NCBI RefSeq assembly: GCF_018138385.1
Contig: NZ_JAGSIE010000029.1
Coordinates: 1-47,874 of the forward strand
Length of the DNA: 47,874 bases
Reading direction: 5' to 3'
Source: Allobacillus saliphilus
GTDB taxonomy: Bacteria; Bacillota; Bacilli; Bacillales; Alkalibacillaceae
The first letter of the stretch is position 1. Each line of letters starts with the position of its first letter. The notes under the pieces were generated by a model, which worked only from the letters and a program-made list of their open reading frames with translations, had not been told where the DNA came from and did no database searches. The position numbers and the translations under genes were made by a program. Positions 1-9,088 of the stretch are shown here, piece by piece.

Positions 1-76
1 ATTTTGTGGTTGAAATCACTTTAACACAGGAGAGAAGGATGACCTATTCTTTTTACACAATTATATGGACTTAATC

Positions 77-232
77 CGAGAAGCCGTCTCAACGCCCGAA
101 CAGTGGCTTATGAAGTGCAAAAAGTCGTCGAGAAGCTGTCTCGATATCCGAATGGCAGCTTATGAAACGTGAAAAGTCATCGAGGAGCGGTCTCAACACC
201 CGAACGGCACTCAACGCAGCGCCAAATGTCGT
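77..232. repeat. 52-bp tandem repeat array (array 1, three units)
   Basis: Units begin at 77, 129 and 181, exactly 52 bp apart, and the third unit decays. Each unit opens with CGAG(A/G)AGC. Unit 1 has an inverted pair AAGCC/GGCTT and unit 2 has AAGCTG/CAGCTT at the same places, so one base pair changes on both sides. Positions 233-455 continue as degenerate phrases (TAATCC at 245 and 267) without a clear period. I see no gene in 1-465. The left neighbour is outside the window. Confidence 0.75.
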
Positions 233-468
233 TGATAAAGCATCTAATCCCCTAGATCAGAAGCGATAATCCCCCGAATCAGAAACGAGAGTGAAGTTTC
301 GGTGGAATAGCTAGCGCCTAATCACCCGAAACGCAATCACGAATTTGATTTCAGTCGAAATACGGCGGTTGTTAGGTAGTGTTTAGCCTAGCAAGCATAA
401 GTTAAAACAGTTATGCACCATTGAACATATATTAATAAAGAGTATGATAGTCTTTAGGTGGTGATTTG

Positions 469-1401
469 GTGGTTAGGTCTTATATATTTGTGTTGATTGC
501 GGTTACCATCTTTTCCAGCAACTTGGTAGTCGGTAAAGCAGTTAGCCATATGTCACCTGTAACTGTAGTGTTCTTTCGTTTATTCATTGCTTTCCTCATT
601 ACTTTGCCTATTGGTTATAAACAGGTGAAATATCATATGGACATATGGAAGGAAAATTGGAAATACTTATTTGCGTTTGCTGTGACTGGCATTTCATTTT
701 TTAACTTCTTTGTTTACTTATCCTTAAACTATACATCATCGACAAACGCTGGAATTGTTGAAGCAACGACACCAGTTTTTTCTATTTTTCTAGGTTATTT
801 CATATTAAAGGAACGGTTGACGAGACGACAATTAATCGGAGCTGGAATTTCCTTTATTGGAGCAATCTGGGTCATTGCGAATGGTTCGTTGGAAGTTTTA
901 TTAGCGCTCGATTTCAATATTGGTGACATCTTCATGATTGTTGCTGTTCTAATTTGGGCGATTTATGGAATGTATGTCAAGCAACATAATCACAAGTTTC
1001 CTGTGTATGGCGGTGTAGTGATCATGCTGGGAATGGGCTTTTTGATTATCTTGCCGTTTGCTATTGCGAATTGGATCATCAATGGGTTTCATGTTGAAAT
1101 CACGGATTATAAGGGCATAGCCGGATTGTTATACCTAGGGATTTTTCCGTCAGTAATTGGGCTTATTTTTTGGAATAAATCCGTCTCGAATTTAGGTCCT
1201 TCGTTAGCGAGCATTTTTTTGAACTTGTTACCTGTCTTTACAACAATCATGGCTGTCATATTTTTAAATGAAAAACTTGTTCCAGCTCAAATTTTCGGTG
1301 GAATCCTTGTGGTCGGTGGCGTCCTACTCGTTAATTTGAATTTGAAGAACATCAAGCGATTTTCAAAAAAAGATAAGAAAGCAATTGAAACGACGAATTA
1401 A
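469..1401 (+). CDS. EamA/DMT-family permease
   Basis: An integral membrane protein of 310 residues with about ten hydrophobic segments arranged as two EamA repeats, residues about 5-135 and 150-295. That is the usual size and layout for drug/metabolite transporter superfamily permeases, which export or import small metabolites; the substrate cannot be told from sequence. The C-terminus is a short basic tail rich in lysine. I chose the GTG at 469 because the purine-rich site AGGTGGTGAT at 456-465 then sits at normal distance; a TTG at 466 is in frame but too close. The gene stands alone between array 1 and a terminator at 1408. Confidence 0.85.
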   Translation: MVRSYIFVLIAVTIFSSNLVVGKAVSHMSPVTVVFFRLFIAFLITLPIGYKQVKYHMDIWKENWKYLFAFAVTGISFFNFFVYLSLNYTSSTNAGIVEATTPVFSIFLGYFILKERLTRRQLIGAGISFIGAIWVIANGSLEVLLALDFNIGDIFMIVAVLIWAIYGMYVKQHNHKFPVYGGVVIMLGMGFLIILPFAIANWIINGFHVEITDYKGIAGLLYLGIFPSVIGLIFWNKSVSNLGPSLASIFLNLLPVFTTIMAVIFLNEKLVPAQIFGGILVVGGVLLVNLNLKNIKRFSKKDKKAIETTN

Positions 1402-1407
1402 CCGGAC

Positions 1408-1441
1408 CCCGTTACCTGATTGAAAAGGTAGCGGGATTTTT
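1408..1441 (+). terminator. Intrinsic terminator of the EamA gene
   Basis: Ten-base arms at 1408-1417 and 1426-1435 (CCCGTTACCT with AGGTAGCGGG, one G-T pair) are followed by a short T run. It begins 6 bp after the stop codon. Positions 1442-1566 hold nothing I recognise. Confidence 0.85.
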
Positions 1442-1566
1442 GTTACAAAACAAATACGACGAAAGTACACCACATGGACGATAAAAATAGCTTATTCAAT
1501 CCACGCCAAAAAGCACACCACCCACAGGATGATATGCAAATGTGACGTATGTGATTGATAAGTTAA

Positions 1567-2574
1567 TTATTTTGTCGCTTTTTGAAGTTTATGAATGATA
1601 CTCAGTGATTTCCCGGTACCAACAGCAACGCATTCAATCGGGTTCTCGGCAATGTGCACAGGAACATCGATTTCGTTGGATAACCAGTCTTGCATGCCTT
1701 TCAAGAGTGCACCGCCACCGGTTAGCATAATCCCATGATCGACAATGTCACCACTTAATTCTGGTGGACAGTTTTCAAGGGTGTCACGGATGGCCTCCAA
1801 AATGGCTTCCAATGACTCACGGAGTGCCTGCTGAATTTCATGTGAGTTGAGTTCAATCGTTTTTGGTAAACCTGTCACCAAGTCTCGCCCACGTACTTCC
1901 ATAGTGAGCGGATCGTGGTCGACTAAAGCATAACCGATTTCCATTTTGACGTTTTCCGCTGTTCGCTCACCAATGAGGACATTATATTTTTTGCGAACAT
2001 GCTGAATGATCGCGCTATCCATATGGTCCCCGCCTGTGCGAATTGATTTCGCTGAAACAACGCCACCAAAGGAAATAATCGCTACTTCGCTTGTTCCACC
2101 ACCAATGTCAACGACCATATTGGAAACAGGCTCTTCAACAGGTAGTCCAGCTCCGATAGCTGCAGCGACTGGTTCTTCAATAATGTGTACTTGTTTAGCG
2201 CCATATTCACGAATAGCATTGTCGATGGCACGACGTTCAACAGAAGTAGAACCGGTCGGTGCACAAACAATTACATTTGGTTTTCTTAAAGAAACACCGA
2301 GTTTTTTACTTACTTTTTTAAGCATTGTACTAAGCATTTGTGACGTAATTTCATAATCAGCAATGACTCCGTCTTTTAATGGACGAATGGATTGAATATT
2401 ATGAGGTGTTTTTCCGATCATTTCTTTTGCTTCATTACCTACTGCCAATACTTTTCCAGTATGTGTATCTATTGCGACAACTGAAGGTTCATTGAAAACA
2501 ATTCCTTTATTCTTTGTATATATCAACAGGTTAGCAGTACCTAAGTCAATTCCAATTGCAGTATTTGAAAACAT
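1567..2574 (-). CDS. mreBH: Actin-like cell-shape protein MreBH
   Basis: A bacterial actin of 335 residues that polymerises under the membrane and guides peptidoglycan synthesis and hydrolases during elongation. Visible motifs are phosphate-1 GIDLGTAN (8-15), phosphate-2 [14 protein letters not shown] (about 154-167) and the adenosine loop LTGGGALL (about 284-291). I call MreBH rather than MreB or Mbl because residue-level similarity to the B. subtilis MreBH I remember is closest, for example [20 protein letters not shown] and the C-terminal LQKA. It is a lone gene with a good GGAGG site, as expected for mreBH, and is not in an mreBCD operon. In B. subtilis MreBH works with the hydrolase LytE and is controlled by SigI; I could not find a SigI promoter here. 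Confidence 0.93.
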   Translation of the reverse strand: MFSNTAIGIDLGTANLLIYTKNKGIVFNEPSVVAIDTHTGKVLAVGNEAKEMIGKTPHNIQSIRPLKDGVIADYEITSQMLSTMLKKVSKKLGVSLRKPNVIVCAPTGSTSVERRAIDNAIREYGAKQVHIIEEPVAAAIGAGLPVEEPVSNMVVDIGGGTSEVAIISFGGVVSAKSIRTGGDHMDSAIIQHVRKKYNVLIGERTAENVKMEIGYALVDHDPLTMEVRGRDLVTGLPKTIELNSHEIQQALRESLEAILEAIRDTLENCPPELSGDIVDHGIMLTGGGALLKGMQDWLSNEIDVPVHIAENPIECVAVGTGKSLSIIHKLQKATK

Positions 2575-2827
2575 TGTGTTGCCTCCATCTCTCTTGTGTG
2601 GTAATTTTTCTCGAAGTTTACGTAATTATTCATTGTTTCGCTTCATTTTTTATTGTTCGTTATGTGACGAATTGTGTCAACTGATATCCTCTTGGTTGAA
2701 GAGGAAATGATTTCTATATAACTATTTCCTATACCTCGTCAGTTTAACATTTTTTGAATGAAATTTTGTTAAAAATAGATAACAAATGAATTACATCATT
2801 ATCGATCATGTAATAATTCTTAACTAT
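2575..2827 (-). promoter_or_regulatory. Upstream region of mreBH with two inverted repeats
   Basis: About 250 bp of AT-rich DNA between mreBH and the HAD terminator. It carries TCCTCTT/AAGAGGA at 2687-2705 with a 5-nt spacer, and ATTACAT/ATGTAAT at 2790-2814 with an 11-nt spacer. Either could be an operator. No convincing promoter hexamers or SigI-type boxes were seen. Confidence 0.3.
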
Positions 2828-2837
2828 CATAAAAAAA

Positions 2838-2866
2838 GAAACCTGCTCATCGAAAGAGCAGGTTTC
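2838..2866 (-). terminator. Intrinsic terminator of the HAD gene
   Basis: Arms GAAACCTGCTC and GAGCAGGTTTC close a 7-nt loop. Read on the minus strand the stem is followed by a run of T. It starts 12 bp after the HAD stop codon. Confidence 0.9.
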
Positions 2867-2877
2867 TGAAACTGCAC

Positions 2878-3708
2878 TTATTCAAATGTCGCTAATGTAT
2901 TCGTTAAAACCAATCGATCGTCATCAACAGGTGACTCATCGACATCGCTAATCCATACGGTACTCATTCCAAGCTGTAAGGCTGGTGCAATTTCGTTCAT
3001 AAAGTTATCACCGACAGAAACAACTTTCTCAGCATCTACATTATATTTTTCGATGACATAATTAAAGTGTTTCTTTGTATTGACAGGCTTCAATGCGGAT
3101 GGAATCACTTCGACAAAAAATTGCTCTAACTCTAAAAAGCTTAGTAATCTTTTCGCATCTTCTAAATCACTATTCGTACAAACGACTAACGTCTTGCGTT
3201 TCGAAAGCTCTTGCAAATAATCCTTCAAACCAGGTGTCTGATTCAAAAATCCTTCGAGTTCTGCCATTTGTACTTTTGTCTGGTTATACGACTCTTGGAT
3301 TTCCTTCACATGGACGCCAAAGTGACGTGCCACTGCATAAGGTGGCCACCAGCCGTCACCAATCGGTACCCATTTGTTAAAGTCAAAGTCACTCGCTTGC
3401 ATAAAAGAAGGAGCATTCTCTATTTCTACGACTTCATTGTCCCAGTTTCTAGCTTCTGTCAATGTTTCTTGAAAAGGGTCCCACGACCAAATTAAATCTC
3501 TTTCGCCGTCATAAATTTTACCGATTTGAAGAGGTGATTCGCCATTTTCATATTCATTGTATTTCTCTTGAAATGCTTCTCGTAAATCTTCACGTACTCG
3601 GGATTTTAAGTTTTCTGTATGTAATTTAAAATGCCCTTTACCTTCATACAATGTTCCGTCCAAATCAAAAATAACCACATCTGCTTGCTCGATGATATTT
3701 CGATACAT
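2878..3708 (-). CDS. HAD-superfamily hydrolase
   Basis: A soluble 276-residue haloacid-dehalogenase-type phosphohydrolase. Motif I is DLDGT with the nucleophile Asp15 and acid Asp17, motif II is LVVCTNS near residue 175, a lysine lies in the LKP motif near 207, and the acidic motif IV is VGDNFMNE near 232. The helical insert between motifs I and II is long, about 150 residues, so it carries a large cap. Substrate is unknown. The start has a GAGGG site 8 nt upstream. It has its own terminator and is separate from mreBH. Confidence 0.8.
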   Translation of the reverse strand: MYRNIIEQADVVIFDLDGTLYEGKGHFKLHTENLKSRVREDLREAFQEKYNEYENGESPLQIGKIYDGERDLIWSWDPFQETLTEARNWDNEVVEIENAPSFMQASDFDFNKWVPIGDGWWPPYAVARHFGVHVKEIQESYNQTKVQMAELEGFLNQTPGLKDYLQELSKRKTLVVCTNSDLEDAKRLLSFLELEQFFVEVIPSALKPVNTKKHFNYVIEKYNVDAEKVVSVGDNFMNEIAPALQLGMSTVWISDVDESPVDDDRLVLTNTLATFE

Positions 3709-3877
3709 GCAAAATCCCTCACTTTGTATATTCTAGAAATTATTTTACCATAGGAATGATAAGCTTGGTAATAAAACCGTATGTTAGTCAAAAGAGCTTT
3801 TTTTCATAGGTGTTTTTCTATACAATGATAAGTGAATCGTTCTATAAACAACAACATCATACAACAAAGAGGGATGG

Positions 3878-4609
3878 ATGACGGTGCGCACATTAAAAAC
3901 ATTGATCGTAAGCATTTATCGAGTGCTTCGGTCTGTTCCAATATTGAATAAAATAAAAAAGATGGACAGAAAAAACTATAGCCGTGAGGAATACAATGCA
4001 ATCGTGCACAAACTTCCTAAAAAAATCGGTAGAAGTATTTTTAAGTCTACAGGTAGCAAAATTGTCGTTAACGGAGAAGAGAAAATCCATGACTCACAAG
4101 TATTGTTTGTCTCAAACCACCAAGGCAATTTTGATATTTTTGCACTTCTCGGTTACTTGAAAAAGCCATTTGGATTTATTTCAAAAATTGAAGTAAAAAA
4201 GATCCCGATTGCTCGAACGTGGATGGAGAAAATGGACTGTCTTTTTTTGGACCGAAAAGATCGTCGACAATCATTAAAGACATTTAAGCAAGGGATTGAG
4301 TTGCTGAAAGACGGTCATAGCTTATTGATTTTCCCAGAAGGCACGCGGGCGAGAAGGGATGAATTGCTTGAATTTAAAAGCGGTAGTTTATCTTTGGCCA
4401 GAAAGGCAAATGTCCCTGTTCAACCGGTGATGATTAATGGCACTTACAATATTATGGAAGCCAACAATAATCGAATTCGAAAAGGGAAAGTGTACTTAAC
4501 AGTTTGTGATCCAATACTGCCAGAAGAATATGAACATATGAGCCTTGACGAGCTAGCTGATGAAACGAAAAAAAGGATTCAAGAGGCTATGGATCAGACG
4601 AAAAAATAA
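3878..4609 (+). CDS. plsC: 1-acyl-sn-glycerol-3-phosphate acyltransferase
   Basis: A membrane-associated acyltransferase of 243 residues that makes phosphatidic acid from lysophosphatidic acid and an acyl donor. The catalytic HX4D motif is at 81-86 (NHQGNFD) and the phosphate-binding FPEGTR at 152-157. An N-terminal stretch of about 50 mostly basic residues precedes the domain, making it somewhat longer than the approximately 200-residue B. subtilis PlsC. The ATG at 3878 follows a weak GAGGG site. It is a monocistronic gene upstream of the SRAP gene with about 60 bp between. Confidence 0.88.
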   Translation: MTVRTLKTLIVSIYRVLRSVPILNKIKKMDRKNYSREEYNAIVHKLPKKIGRSIFKSTGSKIVVNGEEKIHDSQVLFVSNHQGNFDIFALLGYLKKPFGFISKIEVKKIPIARTWMEKMDCLFLDRKDRRQSLKTFKQGIELLKDGHSLLIFPEGTRARRDELLEFKSGSLSLARKANVPVQPVMINGTYNIMEANNNRIRKGKVYLTVCDPILPEEYEHMSLDELADETKKRIQEAMDQTKK

Positions 4610-4670
4610 GTTAGTATTCAAAAGATAGCGGAAAGCAAGAAATTAATGAATCAAAAGGAGAGGTGTGCGT

Positions 4671-5336
4671 ATGTGTGGTCGCTTTACGTTAACTGCTTCA
4701 CCAGAACAAATAATGGAAGCTTTTGATTTAGATGAATTACTGGATTGGAACCCGAGTTATAACATCGCCCCGACACAGGACGTACTGACGATTGTTAACG
4801 ATGGGCAGAAAAATCGTGGCGGAATGATGCGTTGGGGTTTGGTTCCTTTGTGGGCGAAAGATTTATCCATTGGCAATAAGATGATTAACGCACGCTTGGA
4901 AACCGCCGATGAAAAACCAAGCTTTAAACGATTAATGGAACGAAGACGCTGTTTGATTGTTGCGGATAGTTTTTACGAATGGATGAAAGAAGACGGAAAG
5001 AAGAAGCCGCAACGAATCTTTCGCGATGACCAACAGCTCTTTACGTTCGCTGGCTTATGGGATCGCTATCGTGAAGAGGAAGACGAATATATTACGTGTA
5101 CGATTTTAACGAAAGAATCGAATGCATTTATGCAGCCGATTCATCATCGTATGCCAGTCATATTGCCTAAATCCCATGAACAAGAATGGATTACGTATGA
5201 ACAAAAGGATGCGACTGAAATGCGTGACTGGTTAATGTCATTGGATGATGTTGCGTTTGATCGCTATGAAGTCGATTCTTACGTCAACTCACCTAAAAAT
5301 AACGATGAGAGCTGTATTGCACCGCTCACAACATAA
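4671..5336 (+). CDS. SRAP-family (YedK/HMCES-like) abasic-site protein
   Basis: A 221-residue SOS-response-associated peptidase that in studied homologues forms a covalent thiazolidine link with abasic sites in single-stranded DNA. The family requires Cys2 after removal of Met1, which fixes the start at the ATG at 4671 (MCGRF) and not the in-frame GTG at 4665; the AAGGAGAGG site at 4655-4663 agrees. Asn73 (INARLET), Glu103 (SFYEW) and His158 (IHHRMP) match the other active-site positions. It stands alone. No LexA box was identified. Confidence 0.93.
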   Translation: MCGRFTLTASPEQIMEAFDLDELLDWNPSYNIAPTQDVLTIVNDGQKNRGGMMRWGLVPLWAKDLSIGNKMINARLETADEKPSFKRLMERRRCLIVADSFYEWMKEDGKKKPQRIFRDDQQLFTFAGLWDRYREEEDEYITCTILTKESNAFMQPIHHRMPVILPKSHEQEWITYEQKDATEMRDWLMSLDDVAFDRYEVDSYVNSPKNNDESCIAPLTT

Positions 5337-5341
5337 GAAGA

Positions 5342-5375
5342 GCCGGTCTTGGTAAATCCAAGATCGGCCCTTTTC
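5342..5375. terminator. Bidirectional terminator between SRAP and AGCS genes
   Basis: Eleven-base arms (GCCGGTCTTGG with CCAAGATCGGC, one G-T pair) separate two convergent genes; it is followed by CCTTTT on the plus strand. Confidence 0.8.
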
Positions 5376-5388
5376 AGTTTAAATTAAT

Positions 5389-6747
5389 TTAACTGGCTTT
5401 CCTTCGTTCTTCTTTGGCAACAGAAGAGAATCGTTTTGTTTCTGCAACGACAATGCCAGAAAGACCGAGTAACCCGATTAAGTTCGGGAAGGCCATTAGT
5501 CCGTTCATGACGTCTGCAAAAACCCAAACCGTTTTTAGCTGAGCGACTGCACCGACAAAAATCAACCCGATGAAGACGACTCGGTAAATGAATAAACCAC
5601 GTTCATTCGTTAGGTAGTTAAAACATTTCTCTCCGTAATAAGACCAGCCTAGTAAAGTGGAAAAAGCGAAGAATACTAGACCGAAAGCAACAATGTAGCT
5701 ACCGAAGTCTCCTAAGAAGTGTCCGAACGCAGCAGATGTTAGATCCGCTCCATCATATCCACCTGCGAAAAATTCGGAGCCCGCCATAACGATTGTAATA
5801 CCAGTAACAGAACAAACGATAATCGTATCAATCAGCACTTGCGTCATGGAAACTAACGCCTGTCTAGCAGGGTAGTCCGTTTTAGCAGCAGCTGCTGCAA
5901 TCGGGGCAGAACCTAAACCAGCTTCGTTCGAGAAGACCCCACGAGCAACCCCGTAACGGATAACGGCACCAATTGCACCACCAGCAACTGCATTACCAGT
6001 AAATGCATCTGTGAAAATTAATCCAAGCGCGGCAGGTACTAAATCGAAATTTACAAATAAAATAATGAGCCCACCTATGAGATAAAGCGCTGCCATAATC
6101 GGTACAAAAAATGCAGTTACTTTTCCGATACTTTTGATACCGCCAATAATAACAAGCCCGGCTAATACTGCCAAAACAATACCAGTGACAGCCCCGTGAA
6201 CATTGAAGTTACTTGCAAGAACATCAGAAACCGAGTTCGATTGCACCATGTTTCCGATACCGAACGCCGCAATCGCTCCGAATAAAGCGAAGAGTACACC
6301 GAGCCATTTAGCGTTCAATCCTTTTTCTAAGTAATACATCGGCCCACCAGACATCGTTCCATCTTTACTTTGGACACGATACTTTACAGCCAGCAATGCC
6401 TCAGCATATTTCGTCGCCATACCGACTAATGCCGTGATCCACATCCAAAAGACAGCACCCGGTCCCCCAAGTACGACAGCTGTGGCAACCCCGGCAATGT
6501 TACCGGTACCAATTGTAGCAGCCATCGCAGTCGTCAATGCTTGGTAATGTGAGATATCACCATCTGACTTTTTGTCTTGCCCTTTTTTAGAAAAAGATAA
6601 TTTAAGTGCATAACCCATACTGTGAAACTGTAAAAAACCAAGACGAATCGTCAAATAGAGACCTGTACCAACGAGAAGCACAAGAAGGGGAATTCCCCAA
6701 ACAATATCACTTGCCTTACTGAGAATATCATTTAACTGTCCCATCAT
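5389..6747 (-). CDS. Alanine/glycine:cation symporter (AGCS family)
   Basis: A polytopic inner-membrane protein of 452 residues, the normal length for sodium- or proton-coupled amino-acid symporters of the AGCS family (AlsT/DagA type). Family features seen are GTGNIAGVATA near residue 80, SGGPMYYLEKGL near 134 and EAGLGSAPIAAAA near 277. Substrate could be alanine, glycine or glutamine. The first ATG at 6747 lies 6 nt after GGAGG. The gene is monocistronic, convergent with the SRAP gene and divergent from yfkJ. Confidence 0.9.
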   Translation of the reverse strand: MMGQLNDILSKASDIVWGIPLLVLLVGTGLYLTIRLGFLQFHSMGYALKLSFSKKGQDKKSDGDISHYQALTTAMAATIGTGNIAGVATAVVLGGPGAVFWMWITALVGMATKYAEALLAVKYRVQSKDGTMSGGPMYYLEKGLNAKWLGVLFALFGAIAAFGIGNMVQSNSVSDVLASNFNVHGAVTGIVLAVLAGLVIIGGIKSIGKVTAFFVPIMAALYLIGGLIILFVNFDLVPAALGLIFTDAFTGNAVAGGAIGAVIRYGVARGVFSNEAGLGSAPIAAAAAKTDYPARQALVSMTQVLIDTIIVCSVTGITIVMAGSEFFAGGYDGADLTSAAFGHFLGDFGSYIVAFGLVFFAFSTLLGWSYYGEKCFNYLTNERGLFIYRVVFIGLIFVGAVAQLKTVWVFADVMNGLMAFPNLIGLLGLSGIVVAETKRFSSVAKEERRKAS

Positions 6748-6934
6748 CGCATTCCTCCTTTTTTAGATAATTGGCTATCAACTAAATTTTCAGAAAAATT
6801 AAAGCAAATGTCAAGCTTTTTTTGAGGATTTATGGATGAACTCAAAAAAACCTTGTTTACTAGCACTATTCGAGGGAAATAGATATTATGAATATAATGT
6901 TATTATTTTATATTATAATTAAGCGGGTGATGGA

Positions 6935-7420
6935 ATGGTGAAAGTATTATTTGTCTGTCTCGGGAATATTTGTCGTTCACCGATGGCAGAAGCAATTTTT
7001 CAAGATTTAGTGAGTGAAAAGAGGTTGGATGATCAAATAGTCATCGACTCTGCCGGAACAGGTGACTATCATGTTGGTAAATCACCGCATGAAGGTACAA
7101 TTCAAAAGCTGACGGATGCAGGCATCAATTCAAGTGGTCTCGTTGCTCGTCAAATTAGCGAAGAAGATTATCTCCATTTTGATTACATTATTCCAATGGA
7201 TGATGATAACTTGGACAACATACGTAAACAAATCGATGAAGATTCAACTATCGTCGTTAAAAAACTATTGGATTTTGTGCCAGATTCTAAAGTGAAAAAC
7301 GTACCAGATCCGTATTTTACAGGAGATTTTGACGAAACATATGAATTAGTTTTTGAAGCTTGTCAACATTTATTGAACGATGTAAAAGTAAAACTTGAAC
7401 CATTACAGGAGGAATACTAA
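6935..7420 (+). CDS. yfkJ: Low-molecular-weight protein-tyrosine phosphatase YfkJ
   Basis: A cytosolic phosphatase of 161 residues. The P-loop CX5R is C8-LGNIC-R14 followed by Ser15, and the general acid is Asp125 in VPDPYF. Both are intact, so it should be active on phosphotyrosine or phosphoarginine; the sister family YwlE prefers phosphoarginine. I assign YfkJ because the next two genes are YfkI- and YfkH-like as in B. subtilis. Its stop overlaps the start of the next gene by one base, indicating translational coupling. Confidence 0.87.
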   Translation: MVKVLFVCLGNICRSPMAEAIFQDLVSEKRLDDQIVIDSAGTGDYHVGKSPHEGTIQKLTDAGINSSGLVARQISEEDYLHFDYIIPMDDDNLDNIRKQIDEDSTIVVKKLLDFVPDSKVKNVPDPYFTGDFDETYELVFEACQHLLNDVKVKLEPLQEEY

Positions 7421-7680
7421 TGGAAAAATGGAAAAAAGGTATGTTAGTTGGAGCAGCGCTTGGTTTATTTGTTTCATTAATCGATCGCCAAGAAAGAGAG
7501 AAAGTCAAAAACTATTCCAAAAATATGGGAAATGAGATACGTCAAGTATACTCCCAGCCGTCGACGGCCATTTCACAATTACGAACAAAATTAAATGATG
7601 TTACAAGAGGCACGGACCGTGTCATCCAGCAATTGAATCAGTTGGAATCATTCTTTAATAAGTATGATAACCGTAAATAA
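7420..7680 (+). CDS. yfkI: YfkI-like small YtxH-type protein
   Basis: An 86-residue protein with a short hydrophobic N-terminus (MLVGAALGLFVSLI) and a charged helical remainder, the layout of YtxH-domain general-stress or envelope-associated proteins. Function is unknown. A strong CAGGAGGAA site lies inside the end of yfkJ, and the ATG overlaps the yfkJ stop. The position between yfkJ and yfkH supports the symbol more than sequence alone. Confidence 0.7.
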   Translation: MEKWKKGMLVGAALGLFVSLIDRQEREKVKNYSKNMGNEIRQVYSQPSTAISQLRTKLNDVTRGTDRVIQQLNQLESFFNKYDNRK

Positions 7681-7694
7681 ACATGCATATAGTG

Positions 7695-7741
7695 AACGAT
7701 AAGTATGAGTATTTGCTCAATGACTTATCGTTACTTTTTTT
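7695..7741 (+). terminator. Terminator-like hairpin between yfkI and yfkH
   Basis: Perfect 10-bp arms (AACGATAAGT and ACTTATCGTT) enclose 18 nt and are followed by A-C and eight T. It would end or attenuate the yfkJI transcript before yfkH, so yfkH may need readthrough or its own promoter. Confidence 0.8.
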
Positions 7742-7777
7742 CATCAAATAAAACGAAATATATTGCAGGTGACGAGA

Positions 7778-8626
7778 ATGATTTTTGAGAAAAAATTTTG
7801 GAAAGAACTATTTACGGAGTTTAGTAATGATGACGTAACGGGACTTGCTGCTCAATTATCTTATTTCTTCTTGTTATCGTTATTTCCATTACTGATCTTC
7901 TTATTATCACTAGTTTCATTTCTTCCGGTTACTCAAGAAGACATATTTCGCATGCTTCAAGAGTATCTACCACCAAATACGCAAGGTTTGATTCAAGATA
8001 ACGTGCAACAAGTGATTGATGGCGGTGGCGGCGGCTTATTATCGTTTAGTATTATCGGTACGATTTGGTCTGCTTCCGTCGGTGTCAATGCGTTATTGCG
8101 GTCGTTTAATCGAGCCTATGAAATTGAAGAAACCCGCTCGTTTATTGTGGCTAGGACGCTGTCTATCGGGCTCACGCTATTAGTTTTATTCTTGATTGCT
8201 GTTGCCCTAATGGTGCCAGTGTTCGGTCGATTGCTCGGTGAATACGTCTTCGGCATGATCGGGCTTTCTGAGCAATTCGTTCAAATTTGGTTTGTCATTC
8301 GCTGGATATTGACAGCGCTCATATTAATCGTCGTACTAACGATTTTATTTTTCATCGGACCGAACAAAAAATTAAAACTTGTACACACATTACCGGGGGC
8401 GATGGTTGCGACAATCGGATGGATGGTCACATCGTGGGGGTTTTCTTTCTACGTTTCCAATTTCGGTAACTATTCAGCGACGTACGGCAGTCTTGGAGGG
8501 ATCATCGTGCTCATGGTATGGTTATTCTTATCAGGCATGATGATTATAATCGGGGGCGAGGTCAATGCAATTCTTGATCGCAACAATCGCCGCTTACTTT
8601 CAAGAAAAAAACAGATAGTAGAATAG
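7778..8626 (+). CDS. yfkH: YihY/BrkB-family membrane protein YfkH
   Basis: A 282-residue membrane protein of the YihY (UPF0761, once called ribonuclease BN) family with about six transmembrane segments. Typical traits are the N-terminal region GLAAQLSYFFLLSLFPLL, the GTIWSASVGVNALLRSFNRAY stretch and the C-terminal YGSLGGIIVLMVWLF. The cellular role is not established. I place the start at the ATG at 7778 after GCAGGTGA; a TTG at 7763 is in frame but overlaps that site. Confidence 0.85.
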   Translation: MIFEKKFWKELFTEFSNDDVTGLAAQLSYFFLLSLFPLLIFLLSLVSFLPVTQEDIFRMLQEYLPPNTQGLIQDNVQQVIDGGGGGLLSFSIIGTIWSASVGVNALLRSFNRAYEIEETRSFIVARTLSIGLTLLVLFLIAVALMVPVFGRLLGEYVFGMIGLSEQFVQIWFVIRWILTALILIVVLTILFFIGPNKKLKLVHTLPGAMVATIGWMVTSWGFSFYVSNFGNYSATYGSLGGIIVLMVWLFLSGMMIIIGGEVNAILDRNNRRLLSRKKQIVE

Positions 8627-8655
8627 CGAGCAGGCAAATTGCCTTAAGCCAAATG

Positions 8656-8695
8656 AAACCCGAACTAAGATTGCGGATCTTAGTTCGGGTTTATT
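8656..8695 (+). terminator. Intrinsic terminator of yfkH
   Basis: Perfect 15-bp arms at 8656-8670 and 8678-8692 (starting AAACCCGAACTAAG) with a 7-nt loop. The T tract is short (TTTATTTAT). It lies upstream of array 2, so the array is outside the yfkH transcript. Confidence 0.88.
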
Positions 8696-8756
8696 TATGT
8701 GCAAATTGGTTTGCCAGACCAGGGAATCTCCATTCGGGGGTAGCACATAGAGATTG

Positions 8757-9068
8757 TATTCTACCCTCGAATAAGAGCGTCCAAAAGGATGGTAGCGCGC
8801 CCAAATAGCTCCCTACCGTCGAATAGAAGCGTCCAAAAGGATGGTAGCGCGCTAAAACAGCTCCCTACCGTCGAATAGAAGCGTCCAAAAGAAGGATAGC
8901 GCGCCCAAACAGCTCCCTACCGTCGAATAGAAGTGCTCAAAACGAGGATAGCGCGCCCAAACAGCTCCCTACCGTCGAATAGAAGCGCCCAAAAGGATGG
9001 TAGCGCGCTAAAACAGCTCCCTACCGTCGAATAGAAGCACTCAAATCACGGGTAGCCCACAAAAATGG
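8757..9068. repeat. 52-bp tandem repeat array (array 2, six units)
   Basis: Units start at 8757, 8809, 8861, 8913, 8965 and 9017 with an unbroken 52-bp period; partial units flank both ends. The conserved opening is CTCCCTACCGTCGAATAG. Each full unit has an inverted pair CTACCGTC/GATGGTAG (8 bp with one G-T pair, 19-nt loop), weaker in the units at 8861 and 8913. It fills the space between the convergent yfkH and MFS genes and almost reaches the MFS stop codon. Confidence 0.92.
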
Positions 9069-9088
9069 GAATCTATCCTCAATAAGCA

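Noticed and set aside
39-74. Eleven-codon frame with an AGGAGAG site at the left edge
   Set aside because: Too short to judge, no upstream context in the window, and no resemblance to a known leader peptide.
8757-9068. Integron attC-like array
   Set aside because: Units are only 52 bp, contain no cassettes, lack the conserved core sites, and no integrase is near.
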